Origin: UBA117 sp049975245
Lineage (GTDB): Archaea > Methanobacteriota > Methanobacteria > Methanobacteriales > Methanobacteriaceae
Reading direction: 5' to 3'
NCBI GenBank assembly: GCA_049975245.1
Contig: JBNGDB010000015.1
Coordinates: 1-57,299, forward strand
Length of the DNA stretch: 57,299 nucleotides
Shown here: positions 8,274 through 17,381 of the stretch, in pieces
Numbering within the stretch: the first letter of the stretch is position 1
How the letters are laid out: each line of letters begins with the position of its first letter
The notes under the pieces: model-generated
The model's input: only the letters and a program-made list of their open reading frames with translations
What the model was told of the DNA's origin: nothing
Database searches by the model: none
Translations under genes and position numbers: made by a program

Positions 8274-9770
8274 ATTTTAGAAAATGATGCAGTTTATGAA
8301 AAAATTGAGAAATTTCTACAAGACAAACATTTAATAGTTGCATCTAATAGGGGCCCAGTAGAATTTTACAGAGATACTAATCAAAATATTGTAATGAGTA
8401 GAGGTGCTGGTGGTTTAGTTTCAACTCTGCTTCCTGTAATGGAAACAGTAAACGGAACATGGATTGCTAGTGCTATGTCACAAGAAGAGGCAGATATTGC
8501 TAAAACTTTTGAAAATAGTACTGCTATGATTCCAGAGGATGATCCACGTTTTAGAGTTCCTTTTGTTATTGTGGATGGTGAAAGGTACCATCAATATTAC
8601 AGCATAATCAGCAATCCTCTTTTATGGTTTGTTCAACATTACATGTGGAATCCTCCCTACACTCCAGAAATAGATGATAAAATACACAATGCCTGGAAAG
8701 AAGGTTATGTGCATGTTAACAAGAAATTTGCAGATAAAATTGTTAAAGAAGCTACTGTTAATGAAAAAGATCCTCTTATAATGATTCAAGATTATCATTT
8801 ATATCTCTGCCCGGATTATATAAGGGATAAAATGGGAGACATCTTTTTAAGCCAATTTATCCATATCCCGTGGCCACAGCCTGAATATTTCTGCATAATA
8901 CCTGATTATATGGAGGAAGCTATTATAAAGGGACTTCTATCCAATGACATCGTAGGATTCCATATTGAAAAGTATGTAAAAAATTTTCTCCGAACATGTG
9001 AAAAATATGCTGATGTGGACTTAGAAAAAGATATAGTGGAATATGAAGGGCGTAAAATTTATGTAAAAAACTATCCCATATCTGTTGATGATCAAGGTCT
9101 TCGTAAATTGTCTAAATCTGAAGAAGTAAGAAAAAAAGAGGAAATTATTAAAAAAATCAAAGGCGATAACTTTTTACTTTATCGTACTGACCGGGCGGAT
9201 CTTAGTAAAAACATTATACGCGGATTTAGAGGTTATGACCTTTTTTTAGAGAAACATCCGGAATATATTGGCAAAATCAAATTTTTATCCACTGGAAAAC
9301 CTACCAGACAACAAATAAAGGAATATCGTGATTATAAGGATCAAATTGATGAAACAATTGATGAAATAAATCGTAAATATGCTACTGACGGATGGCAGCC
9401 CATAGAACAAATTTTTAAAGCAGATTACTCACTGGTTGCCGCTGCATTTAAGAATTATGATTGTTTAATGGTAAATCCCATTTGTGATGGTATGAACATA
9501 GTATCTAAGGAAGGATCAGTAATAAATGACAATAATGGTGTTTTGATATTATCGGATTATGCTGGTTCCTTTGTTGAGTTAGAAGATCATTCAATAAATA
9601 TAAATCCATTTGATGTTACTCAAACTGCTGAAGCCATATATAAAGCCGTTAATATGGATATTGGAGAAAGAAAAGAACGTTTAAATGGTTTAAAGAATAT
9701 TGTTAGTGAAAGAAACATTTATAATTGGATTGCTGAACAGTTTGATGACATTGAAAAATTGTTTAGGTGA
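8274..9770 (+). CDS. otsA: GT20 alpha,alpha-trehalose-phosphate synthase
   Basis: About 498 residues, expected to join a nucleotide-activated glucose to glucose 6-phosphate to form trehalose 6-phosphate, a compatible-solute precursor. Family marks include the N-terminal NRGPVEF followed by a GGLV loop, QDYHLYLCP, HIPWPQPE, a TDRADLSKNI donor-site stretch, and DGMNIVSKE near the C-terminus. The first ATG is at 8394, but this would remove the NRGP strand, which is present in frame upstream. Frame reading back to the GGGGG ribosome-binding site gives ATT at 8274 (or 8271) and no standard start codon. No phosphatase partner gene is adjacent. A related glucosyl-glycerol-phosphate or other GT20 activity is possible. 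Confidence 0.85.
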   Translation: MLENDAVYEKIEKFLQDKHLIVASNRGPVEFYRDTNQNIVMSRGAGGLVSTLLPVMETVNGTWIASAMSQEEADIAKTFENSTAMIPEDDPRFRVPFVIVDGERYHQYYSIISNPLLWFVQHYMWNPPYTPEIDDKIHNAWKEGYVHVNKKFADKIVKEATVNEKDPLIMIQDYHLYLCPDYIRDKMGDIFLSQFIHIPWPQPEYFCIIPDYMEEAIIKGLLSNDIVGFHIEKYVKNFLRTCEKYADVDLEKDIVEYEGRKIYVKNYPISVDDQGLRKLSKSEEVRKKEEIIKKIKGDNFLLYRTDRADLSKNIIRGFRGYDLFLEKHPEYIGKIKFLSTGKPTRQQIKEYRDYKDQIDETIDEINRKYATDGWQPIEQIFKADYSLVAAAFKNYDCLMVNPICDGMNIVSKEGSVINDNNGVLILSDYAGSFVELEDHSININPFDVTQTAEAIYKAVNMDIGERKERLNGLKNIVSERNIYNWIAEQFDDIEKLFR

Positions 9771-9861
9771 TAATTTCAAATATTCTTTTTTTTATATATT
9801 GGACAATATTTTAAAATATAATATTATTTAAGGGAAATTAAAAATTCATAAATTGATTAGT

Positions 9862-10611
9862 ATGTTCAATGGAAAAATAGAGATTAATAATAAAAGAATA
9901 CCCGAGGCTCTGCTTGGAACTTCTCCTTTTATCGGAGCAGCTCAATTTGGTCATAGGGCGCGTTTGTATCAATTAGATTTATATCAAAAGCCAGAAAATA
10001 TGGTAGAAATAATTAAAAAATCATATGAACTGGGCATAAAAGGAATTCAAATAATTCCTTATGATAATGTTATAAAAGCAGTAGAAATCGCTATGGAAGA
10101 CGGTTGTAAACTGGATATTATTGGAACTGTCCGTCCAGATAAGGAAGATGAGGATATAGAGACATTTAAAAAACTAGAAGCTAGTATTATGCTTCTGCAT
10201 GCGGTGATTACAGATAGATGGGATTGGGATTATATGGGCAGTTTTCTTAATTCAATTAAAGACTCGGGTTCTATACCAGGTCTGGTAACTCACATGCCAT
10301 TTAAAACTACTAAAAAACTGTTAAATTCTCCTATTATTGATTTATTCGATGTTTATATGATACCAGTTAATAAATTAGGTTATCTTATGGATACTTCTAC
10401 ATTTATGGAAAAATCACGTGCAGATTTTCGTGAATTAATAGTTAAGCTGGATAAAACCATAATTGCTAAGAAAATTTTAGCTGCAGGAATATTGAATCCT
10501 AATGAAGCTTTAGATTTTTTAAAAACTTTAGATTATGTGGATCTAGTTACAATTGGTATTGCCAGTCCTGCTGAAGCAGATGAAACCTTTAATTTGCTAC
10601 TTAATAAATAA
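9862..10611 (+). CDS. Conserved hypothetical protein, probable TIM barrel
   Basis: A protein of about 249 residues that I do not recognise firmly. Alternating beta-alpha segments ending in short loops (IKGIQIIPYD, LDIIGTVRPD, IMLLHAVIT, IPGLVTHMPF, DVYMIPVNKLGY, VDLVTIGIASP) suggest a TIM barrel reminiscent of aldo/keto reductase-like folds. No clear catalytic motif or signal peptide is seen. A TTG at 9853 could also start it, but ATG at 9862 is preferred. It follows otsA by about 90 bases on the same strand with its own T-rich and A-rich upstream region, so cotranscription is uncertain. Confidence 0.6.
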   Translation: MFNGKIEINNKRIPEALLGTSPFIGAAQFGHRARLYQLDLYQKPENMVEIIKKSYELGIKGIQIIPYDNVIKAVEIAMEDGCKLDIIGTVRPDKEDEDIETFKKLEASIMLLHAVITDRWDWDYMGSFLNSIKDSGSIPGLVTHMPFKTTKKLLNSPIIDLFDVYMIPVNKLGYLMDTSTFMEKSRADFRELIVKLDKTIIAKKILAAGILNPNEALDFLKTLDYVDLVTIGIASPAEADETFNLLLNK

Positions 10612-10614
10612 AAA

Positions 10615-10650
10615 AAATATTCTTATTTTTGAAAATATTCTTATTTTAGA
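10615..10650. repeat. 18-bp tandem repeat in a convergent intergenic region
   Basis: AAATATTCTTATTTTTGA at 10615-10632 is repeated with one change at 10633-10650. The copies lie just after the stop of the upstream plus-strand gene, and each carries a T-rich run, so they may serve as an archaeal transcription terminator. Confidence 0.4.
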
Positions 10651-10737
10651 ATATAGGATTTCAGTAATAGTTTAAATTAAATTTTTTAACTTAGATATAG
10701 AATAAAATTATTTAATCTCTAAAAATGTGATTCAGTA

Positions 10738-11703
10738 TTAGTTGCACTCTTTACGTTCTTTAACCAGCTTAATAAAATCAACTGAATTTTTCATGTCATC
10801 CATTTCCCAGTTATGAACTACAGGTACTCCTTCAATATTTTCAAGTTTCTTTTTATTTTCAAAAATGAATACTGCATCAGAACCAGTTATTTCGGATAAA
10901 TCTGTAACATTTAAAGCCATTTTTTTTAGAATGTTATTTGTCCGGTTTTTTTCTAGATTAGTTATCATGGATGTTTTATTATCAGTATTTTTATCGTTAA
11001 AGGATTTTAAATCAGTTTTAGCAATAGCATCAAACGGTGTTCTGTGAGTGGGGATCACTCCAAAACCTAAATCAATTAATTCTTTTGGTTCTGCAGGGGG
11101 TATGTTAACGTTATCATTATCAGAAGGGGGGTTGACCTTAAAAAGATCAATAGATAAAGTTATTTTTAAGTTTAAAATGTTTTCTAGCATCATCACAGTT
11201 TCTGGACAAGCCCGGGCTAAACCATGTTCATATTTATAAATGGTTTCTCTTGAAACGTGTGCCATATCAGCCAAATCTTTAAGTGAAAGATTATTTTTTT
11301 CCCGGATTTCACTTAAAACATTTCCATCTATTTTAACAAAATATCCTCCACGATCAGCGAAAATTTCAGGATATAAATCTTCAACTATAATATTACGAAG
11401 GGTTTCAACAGCAATAACAGGTATTCCATGCCTTTCATATACTACATCTTCCTCCAAATATTCTTTTTTAGATTTTATACCTACTATTAAAGGAGATGCT
11501 AAAAAGTAGCGTGCTAATTTCTTAATTTCTTCTGCCTGTTTTCCAGTGAAACCATCAATATTAATTAAAACTTTAAGTAAAAGTAAAAGAAACTTCTTAT
11601 GGGCCACCATATCAAAGCAACTTCTATCATATATATGAGAAGATTCAAAACCATGACTTAATAGAAGTTCATTAATTTCTTTTAAAATCTCATACCTTTG
11701 CAT
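10738..11703 (-). CDS. Archaeal HTH-type transcriptional regulator
   Basis: About 321 residues. The N-terminal half (about 1-125) resembles the archaeal family of putative HTH-type regulators with an endonuclease-like fold. The middle (about 128-185) is a Cro/CI-type helix-turn-helix with LSEIREKNNLSLKDLADMAHVSRETIYKYEHGL. The C-terminal 130 residues contain a second conserved domain with a VFIFENKKKLENIEGVPVV stretch. The frame remains open upstream, but ATG at 11703 is chosen because GGTGAT lies five bases before it and the upstream extension looks non-coding. It is divergent from tiaS, with only 20 bases between the two starts. Target genes are unknown. Confidence 0.85.
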   Translation of the reverse strand: MQRYEILKEINELLLSHGFESSHIYDRSCFDMVAHKKFLLLLLKVLINIDGFTGKQAEEIKKLARYFLASPLIVGIKSKKEYLEEDVVYERHGIPVIAVETLRNIIVEDLYPEIFADRGGYFVKIDGNVLSEIREKNNLSLKDLADMAHVSRETIYKYEHGLARACPETVMMLENILNLKITLSIDLFKVNPPSDNDNVNIPPAEPKELIDLGFGVIPTHRTPFDAIAKTDLKSFNDKNTDNKTSMITNLEKNRTNNILKKMALNVTDLSEITGSDAVFIFENKKKLENIEGVPVVHNWEMDDMKNSVDFIKLVKERKECN

Positions 11704-11708
11704 AAAAA

Positions 11709-11718
11709 TCACCGGTGA
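11709..11718. promoter_or_regulatory. Palindromic ribosome-binding site shared by two divergent genes
   Basis: TCACCGGTGA reads the same on both strands. It gives GGTGA about five bases before ATG at 11724 on the plus strand and about the same distance before ATG at 11703 on the minus strand. The gap between starts is only 20 bases, so promoters must lie inside the opposite coding regions. Confidence 0.6.
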
Positions 11719-11723
11719 ATATA

Positions 11724-12983
11724 ATGGATAATATGTATATTGGAATAGATGATACTGATTCCCAGAAGGGAATGTGTACAACCTATATAAGTAGTGTAAT
11801 AATTGATAAACTTAAAAGTTGTGGTTATACCATTGATGGACATCCACGGTTAATCAGATTAAACCCCTTCGCCAAATATAAGACTCGTGGAAATGGTGCT
11901 GTATCATTTAAAATCAATTTTAAATCACATAATGATATTAAAAATATTAAAAATATTGTTTTAGACTATATTAGAGATTTATCAGAGCTTCAGGATGAAA
12001 AAACTAATCCTGGCGTTATATTCTATCAAGGTAAAATCACAGGTGAAATGGAGAAATATGCTTTAAAAACCATTCGGGCGATAGTCTCCACTAATGAGAC
12101 TGAAAAATTATCAGAAAAGATTGGAGCTGAAGTTTACAAGTTTAAAAATGGAATGGGTATAATTGGTGCATTGGCTGCCATAGGATGTCCTCTTAATGAT
12201 AAAACTTATGAATTATTAGCTTACAGGGCACCGGAAAATTATGGAAAAAAAAGAATGATTGATTATGATTCGGTGCGTCACATGAATGAAAAAACCTACC
12301 CTGAAACATTTGATAACCTGGATCATGGATACATTGCCATAGAACCCCACACTCCATGCCCTATTCTATACGGTATTCGCGGCGAAAATCCAAGAATATT
12401 AATGGAAGCACAACAAATGATTAAATCTTTAGAACCAGTAGAAAGGTATATGATTTATGAAACCAACCAGCACACTGATATTCACCTTGTAAAAGCAGAT
12501 AAAATATCTATTATGGATAAATACGGTTGTTACATTGTTCAAGGCACTGTAAATAACAATCCTCGTACAGTGGAAGGGGGTCATGTGATTTTTTCCTTGA
12601 AAGATAATTCGGGGGAAATTGAATGTGCGGCATATGAACCCACAAAAACTTTTAGAGAAACAGCCAGAAAATTAATAAAAGGGGATAAATTGGTAGTATA
12701 TGGGGGCATTGGCGATAAAGGTACTTTAAATATGGAAAAATTTCGTATTAAATATTTAAATAAACTTTACAGTGAAAAAAACCCTGTATGCATTTGTGGA
12801 AAAAGGATGAAATCAGCAGGTAAGGATAAAGGTTTTAAATGTATTAAGTGCGGAAGAAAACTCAGTAAAGATTCTAAAACTAAAGAGGAAATTTTTAGAG
12901 ATTTAAAATTAGGGTGTTATGAAGTTCCTCCATCCGCACGCAGACATTTAAGTAAACCCTTGGTAAGATTTAAACTAAACTAA
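11724..12983 (+). CDS. tiaS: tRNA(Ile2) 2-agmatinylcytidine synthetase
   Basis: About 419 residues. TiaS attaches agmatine to C34 of the CAU anticodon of tRNA-Ile2 so that it reads AUA, an essential archaeal modification. The N-terminus shows MYIGIDDTDSQKGMCTTY, the middle has the MGIIGALAAIG and HTPCPILYGIRGE blocks, followed by an OB-fold domain (VQGTVNNNPRTVEGGHVIFSL) and a C-terminal zinc ribbon (CICGKRM, CIKCGRK). Length is normal. GTG at 11715 could start it, but it lies inside the ribosome-binding site, so ATG at 11724 is preferred. Confidence 0.95.
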   Translation: MDNMYIGIDDTDSQKGMCTTYISSVIIDKLKSCGYTIDGHPRLIRLNPFAKYKTRGNGAVSFKINFKSHNDIKNIKNIVLDYIRDLSELQDEKTNPGVIFYQGKITGEMEKYALKTIRAIVSTNETEKLSEKIGAEVYKFKNGMGIIGALAAIGCPLNDKTYELLAYRAPENYGKKRMIDYDSVRHMNEKTYPETFDNLDHGYIAIEPHTPCPILYGIRGENPRILMEAQQMIKSLEPVERYMIYETNQHTDIHLVKADKISIMDKYGCYIVQGTVNNNPRTVEGGHVIFSLKDNSGEIECAAYEPTKTFRETARKLIKGDKLVVYGGIGDKGTLNMEKFRIKYLNKLYSEKNPVCICGKRMKSAGKDKGFKCIKCGRKLSKDSKTKEEIFRDLKLGCYEVPPSARRHLSKPLVRFKLN

Positions 12984-13158
12984 AATTATTACAATTTAAA
13001 ATATTTTATTTATTTTTTTATATAATAAATCATTAAATTAAGTAAAAAGCTTCATTTAAAGCTCTGAACTCATTTTAAGTCATTAATTAACTAATGTTTT
13101 CTGTTATATTCACATCCAAATAAAAACATTTATCCGATACATATATTATTTTAGGATA

Positions 13159-14499
13159 ATGATAACTGAAAATTTCGCAGATTTTATTATCTCCACCACT
13201 TATTCAGAAATTCCTCAGATGGTAATTGAAAAGGCAAAAATCTGTTTTATAGATTTTTTGGGAGTTTCACTTGCTGGATCAAGAATTAAAAGTGGATCCA
13301 TAATTAAAGAAATTATAGGGAAGGGAGATGAGTCCACAGTAATAGGTTCTAAAAAATCTTCTGCACTGGATTCATCACTAGCTAACGGCATATTTGCACA
13401 TGCTATGGATCTGGATGATGGAAACCGATTTGCACAGCTCCATCCGGGTTCATGTGTAATTCCTTCCGCATTAGCTATTTGTGAGTCCAGAAATAAATCA
13501 GGCAGGGACTTTTTAACTTCTATTGTAATAGGTTATGAAATAGCAATTATCCTAGGTATGATGGCCAACCCTTCTCATAGAAATAGAGGGTTTCATTCCA
13601 CAGGAACATGTGGAACATTTGGAGCTGCTGCAGCAGCAGCTAAATCTATGAATCTTGAAAAAGAAAATACTGTTAATGCATTGGGCATAGCAGGTACTCA
13701 GACCTGTGGATTACTTGAATCTGATCATGCAGGGAGCATGGCCAAACATCTTCACGCGGGAAAAGCCGCACAATCCGGATTATTGTCTGCACTTCTTGCA
13801 GATAAAGGTTATAATGGTGCTAAAAGTATATTAGAAGGTGAAGAAGGTTTTTTTAATGCCACAACTGACATTGACTTATTAAATAATAATGAATTGTTCG
13901 ATGATATAACCTTAGGAGAATATCATATCAGAAATGTATATTTCAAGAAATATCCGGTATGTAGACATTTACATTCCAGTTTAGATTCATTAATTCATTT
14001 AATTAGAAAAAATAATATTTCCAGCCATGAAGTTGAAGAAATAGTGGTTAAAACCTATAAAATAGCAGCTCAACATGATAATTATTATCCGACGAATTTA
14101 GAGTCTTTGAGACAGAGTTTACCCATGGTTCTGGCTATTTCTTGCATTAAAGGCCAGTTAGATTACACAGATATTTCTCAAGACGATATTAATTATGACA
14201 TTTACCATATGGCGGAAAAAGCAGTAATAGAAGAATCAGATGAATACGAAGATCTTTATCCAGAAAAAAGACCTTCAAAAGTAGTTATAAAGACAATAAA
14301 TAAAAAATATGACAAAATATTCGATTTACCCAAAGGTGAACCTGAAAATCCTTTCACTAAATCGGACATAATACAAAAATTCTCAAGATTAAATCCAAAG
14401 ATTGATGTTGAATTACTGGATATGATAAACCATATTGAAAACTATAACATGAAGGAATTTATGGAAATTTTAAATCAGGAGTTTATAAGGGTATATTAA
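13159..14499 (+). CDS. MmgE/PrpD family protein
   Basis: A 446-residue cytoplasmic protein of the MmgE/PrpD family, which includes 2-methylcitrate dehydratase and the iron-independent cis-aconitate-related enzymes. Family features are the helical opening (FADFIISTTYSEIPQMVIEKAK, CFIDFLGVSLAG), ANGIFAHAMDLDD, the glycine- and alanine-rich GTCGTFGAAAAAAKS, and the KYPVCRHLH block in the second domain. Length fits the family. It is the first gene of a same-strand set of four (gaps of 25, 60 and 49 bases). A dehydration or hydration step on a hydroxy acid made or cleaved by the citrate-synthase-like gene product is plausible, but the substrate is unknown. Confidence 0.87.
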   Translation: MITENFADFIISTTYSEIPQMVIEKAKICFIDFLGVSLAGSRIKSGSIIKEIIGKGDESTVIGSKKSSALDSSLANGIFAHAMDLDDGNRFAQLHPGSCVIPSALAICESRNKSGRDFLTSIVIGYEIAIILGMMANPSHRNRGFHSTGTCGTFGAAAAAAKSMNLEKENTVNALGIAGTQTCGLLESDHAGSMAKHLHAGKAAQSGLLSALLADKGYNGAKSILEGEEGFFNATTDIDLLNNNELFDDITLGEYHIRNVYFKKYPVCRHLHSSLDSLIHLIRKNNISSHEVEEIVVKTYKIAAQHDNYYPTNLESLRQSLPMVLAISCIKGQLDYTDISQDDINYDIYHMAEKAVIEESDEYEDLYPEKRPSKVVIKTINKKYDKIFDLPKGEPENPFTKSDIIQKFSRLNPKIDVELLDMINHIENYNMKEFMEILNQEFIRVY

Positions 14500-14524
14500 T
14501 TTTAATTGATTATAAGGTGATTAA

Positions 14525-15430
14525 ATGGAAACTGAACTTTATTTAGAATCTATTGGCATAAAAAAAGATGATAAAATAATGAATGATTCTTATCAGAGAT
14601 TTCCCGATGGTTCTCAGTACAGATTTGAAGTACCTGGAATTCAAAAACCCCAGACAATGTTGTCTTTAATGGATGCAGTTGAGGAGAATGATCTAACCAT
14701 ACATAGAGTAACCCAGACTAAAGGTATCATGTTACTCACCGACGATGAAATTGAAGAGATGGTTGATATCGCTCATAATCATAGTGTGGAACTTTTTTTG
14801 AGCGTAGGACCTCGAGCTACATATGATACTAGTGCTTCTGCTAAAACCAAGGAAGGTGCACGTATAGGGTACAGACTTAGGGGTTATGATAACCTTTTAT
14901 ATGCTATTGAAGATGTTAAAAGGGCTATTGATTTTGGAGTAAGGGGTATTGTAGTTTATGATGAGGGATTACTGTGGGTTTTAGGTAAAATGCGTCAGGA
15001 AGGTGAACTTCCATGTGATATGCATTTAAAAGTTTCTGCCCACTGTGGACATGGTAACCCGGCTGCAGCCATGCTTCTAGAGGAGATGGGTGCTGATTCA
15101 TTTAATCCAGTTCGTGATCTACAAATAAACATGATTTCAGCTCTCCGAAATGCTATAGATATATCTATTGATATCCATACTGAAAATCCTAAGTCTTCTG
15201 GAGGATTCATACGCCATTATGAGGTACCTGATATTATAAAAGTTGCTTCTCCAGTTTATTTAAAAACAGGGGGGTCTGTGGCTATTCAACATGGATGGGA
15301 TACAACACAACAGGAAGCTAAAGAACGTATAAGGCAAGTGGCATTGGTAAAAAGCATGATAGATCGATATTATCCTGAGGCCAAAATTTCAAAAAAAGGA
15401 GCTAATGATTTGGCAATTCCAAAAAAGTAA
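14525..15430 (+). CDS. TIM-barrel protein, U32-peptidase-like
   Basis: A 301-residue soluble protein. Its repeated strand-helix pattern (VELFLSVGPRA, FGVRGIVVYDEG, MHLKVSAHCGHGNPAAAMLLEEMGAD, ISIDIHTENP, IIKVASPVYLKTG) indicates a TIM barrel, and the overall look recalls short proteins annotated as U32 family peptidases. The collagenase signature of true U32 peptidases was not recognised, so peptidase activity should not be assumed. It lies 25 bases after the MmgE/PrpD gene and 60 before the fumarase-like gene, and an enzymatic role in that set is more likely. Start ATG is preceded by AAGGTGAT. Confidence 0.6.
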   Translation: METELYLESIGIKKDDKIMNDSYQRFPDGSQYRFEVPGIQKPQTMLSLMDAVEENDLTIHRVTQTKGIMLLTDDEIEEMVDIAHNHSVELFLSVGPRATYDTSASAKTKEGARIGYRLRGYDNLLYAIEDVKRAIDFGVRGIVVYDEGLLWVLGKMRQEGELPCDMHLKVSAHCGHGNPAAAMLLEEMGADSFNPVRDLQINMISALRNAIDISIDIHTENPKSSGGFIRHYEVPDIIKVASPVYLKTGGSVAIQHGWDTTQQEAKERIRQVALVKSMIDRYYPEAKISKKGANDLAIPKK

Positions 15431-15490
15431 TAAAAAATAAATTTACTCATTTAAATCCATTTTAAATTATTCTATTATCTGGTTAATATT

Positions 15491-16342
15491 ATGAAACTTG
15501 TAGAATTAGTTAAAAATAAAGTTATAGAAGCAAGCACTTCATTTAGGGATGATCAGTTAAAAGCGTACCAAATCGCTTTAAAAATGGAAGAAAATGAAAA
15601 TGCTGCTTGGTTTTTAGAACTTTTAATTGAAAATGCGAAAATAGCTGATAATCAAAAATTGCCCCTATGTGACGATACAGGGATTCCCCACGTATTTATA
15701 GAAATAGGAAATGATACTTCCATTCCTATAAATTTTTTTGATCATATCAAAAAAGGTATAGAATTGGGTTTAAGGCAATTACCTGCAAGACCCATGGCAG
15801 TTAAAGGTAATGGAATTGAGAGAATAGAACAGATAAAAGGTTTGTATGAAGATCCTGCTAAATTAGTTAGTCCATCCTTTTTAATTGAAAAAATTGACGG
15901 AAAAGGGATTAATATTCATTTGTTGATGTTAGGCGGCGGCCCTGAAATAAGATCTCGAACTTATAGAGTTTTCCATAAAAGAGATAATAGAAAAGTATTT
16001 GAAGAAGTTATAACATGGTTGAAATCAGAGGTTCCTATGCTTGGATGTACTCCTTGTATTCCTGCTATAGGTATTGGTAGAACTCATTTTGAAGCTACTT
16101 CATTAATGCTTAAAGCTATGGTTTATGGAAACTTAAATAAACAGTCAGAATATGAAAATAATATTACAGATGCTTTAAACAATTTAAATATAGGGGCTAT
16201 GGGACTTGGTGGAAGTATTACTGCCCTCGGCTCTTTTATTGAAATAGGTCCTCAAAGGGCCAGTGGAGTGCGAATAGTCTCTATGCGGCCGTGTTGTTGT
16301 GTAGAACCAAGAAGAGCTTCAATTCATTTAAATTTAGATTAA
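15491..16342 (+). CDS. Class I fumarase alpha-type Fe-S hydro-lyase
   Basis: A 283-residue protein matching the alpha half of oxygen-sensitive iron-sulfur hydro-lyases (fumarate hydratase, tartrate dehydratase). Three cysteine sites that could hold a 4Fe-4S cluster are visible: LPLCDDTG, LGCTPCIPAIGIG and RPCCCVEPRRAS. The usual GIGGT motif reads GIGRT and the third site has three cysteines in a row, so it is a divergent member. The beta half, normally the next gene or fused, is not present in the window. The setting between the U32-like and citrate-synthase-like genes argues for a substrate other than fumarate. Confidence 0.85.
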   Translation: MKLVELVKNKVIEASTSFRDDQLKAYQIALKMEENENAAWFLELLIENAKIADNQKLPLCDDTGIPHVFIEIGNDTSIPINFFDHIKKGIELGLRQLPARPMAVKGNGIERIEQIKGLYEDPAKLVSPSFLIEKIDGKGINIHLLMLGGGPEIRSRTYRVFHKRDNRKVFEEVITWLKSEVPMLGCTPCIPAIGIGRTHFEATSLMLKAMVYGNLNKQSEYENNITDALNNLNIGAMGLGGSITALGSFIEIGPQRASGVRIVSMRPCCCVEPRRASIHLNLD

Positions 16343-16391
16343 ATAGTACTTTAAATTAATATAGGCTTCTAAAGTTATGGAGTGATGTATA

Positions 16392-17201
16392 ATGGCTATT
16401 GGAAGGGAAAAATTAGAGAAAATGTTTAGAATAAGTAACTTAAAGTGGAGATCAGCCATTACAAAGGTTGAACCTAACAAAATTATCACTAGGGGCTATC
16501 CTCAAGAAAATTTAATTGGTAATATATCTTTTCCTGAAATGGTATTTCTTCTTTTAAAAGGCGAACTTCCTGAAAAAAATGAATCAAAAATGTTAGAATC
16601 AGTTCTGGTTTCATTTTGTGATCACGGTGTTACTCCTCCCAGTACTCAAACTGCTAGAATAATGGCTTCGGCTGGTTCACAGCTACCGGCATGTATAGCG
16701 GGAGGATTATTAGCTTTTGGTAAAAATCATGCAGGAGCAATAGAGAGATCCATGAAACTTTTTCAAGAGGGAATAAGTCGTTCCAAAGATAGGATTGAGG
16801 GAATCGCTGAAGATATAGTGAATGAATTTACAGAGGAGGATAAAAAAATCCCTGGATTTGGCCATAGATATCACACAGAAGATCCTCGAGCTCCCCGGCT
16901 AATTGAATTAGCAAAAACTCACCAATGTCTAGGTCTACACACTGAACTAGCATTGGCCATGGATAAAATATTATTCGAATTAAAAGGAATAAGGATGAAT
17001 ATTGATGGAGCAAATGCCAGTATTTTATCAGATCTTGGATTTGATTGGAGGAATGGAACTGGAATTTTCATGATAGGAAGACTACCTGCTATTATTTCCC
17101 ATGTGTATGAGGAAAAAACCAGGGAGAAACCTTTTAGAAAATTTTTCGATTTAGATGAGATTTATTACGATGGTATGAATGATAAAAATTCATTAGAATA
17201 A
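16392..17201 (+). CDS. Short citrate synthase/citryl-CoA lyase-like protein
   Basis: A 269-residue protein of the citrate synthase superfamily. It carries the equivalents of the catalytic residues: His in GKNHAGA, His and Arg in PGFGHRYHTEDPRAPRL, and Asp in NIDGANASIL. It is much shorter than citrate synthase (about 370-430 residues) and closer to citryl-CoA lyase of about 260 residues, so it may cleave or form a C-C bond between an acyl-CoA and a 2-oxo acid. It ends the four-gene set, with 49 bases before it. The ATP synthase operon starts downstream with its own upstream region. Substrate unknown. Confidence 0.82.
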   Translation: MAIGREKLEKMFRISNLKWRSAITKVEPNKIITRGYPQENLIGNISFPEMVFLLLKGELPEKNESKMLESVLVSFCDHGVTPPSTQTARIMASAGSQLPACIAGGLLAFGKNHAGAIERSMKLFQEGISRSKDRIEGIAEDIVNEFTEEDKKIPGFGHRYHTEDPRAPRLIELAKTHQCLGLHTELALAMDKILFELKGIRMNIDGANASILSDLGFDWRNGTGIFMIGRLPAIISHVYEEKTREKPFRKFFDLDEIYYDGMNDKNSLE

Positions 17202-17332
17202 CTCTAAAATGTAATGTAAATTTATATGATTTTAATATGTTCAGTTTTTTGATTACTATAAAGTTATTATAGGATAATGATACTGTATAATAATATTAAT
17301 TGGTTCAAAATTCTATGAAGATTAAATAGTAA

Positions 17333-17346
17333 AAGATAAATATAAT
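17333..17346 (+). promoter_or_regulatory. Probable TATA box of the ATP synthase operon
   Basis: AAGATAAATATAATC lies about 45 bases before the ahaH start in a 180-base gap, the only A/T-rich TATA-like element close to the expected distance. It is assigned by position only. Confidence 0.35.
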
Positions 17347-17381
17347 CGTTAATAGATTTTGCACAAACCATGGTGATTCAA

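Noticed and set aside
14525..15430. Calling the barrel protein a collagenase-type peptidase
   Set aside because: The U32 peptidase signature was not seen and the gene context points to small-molecule metabolism.
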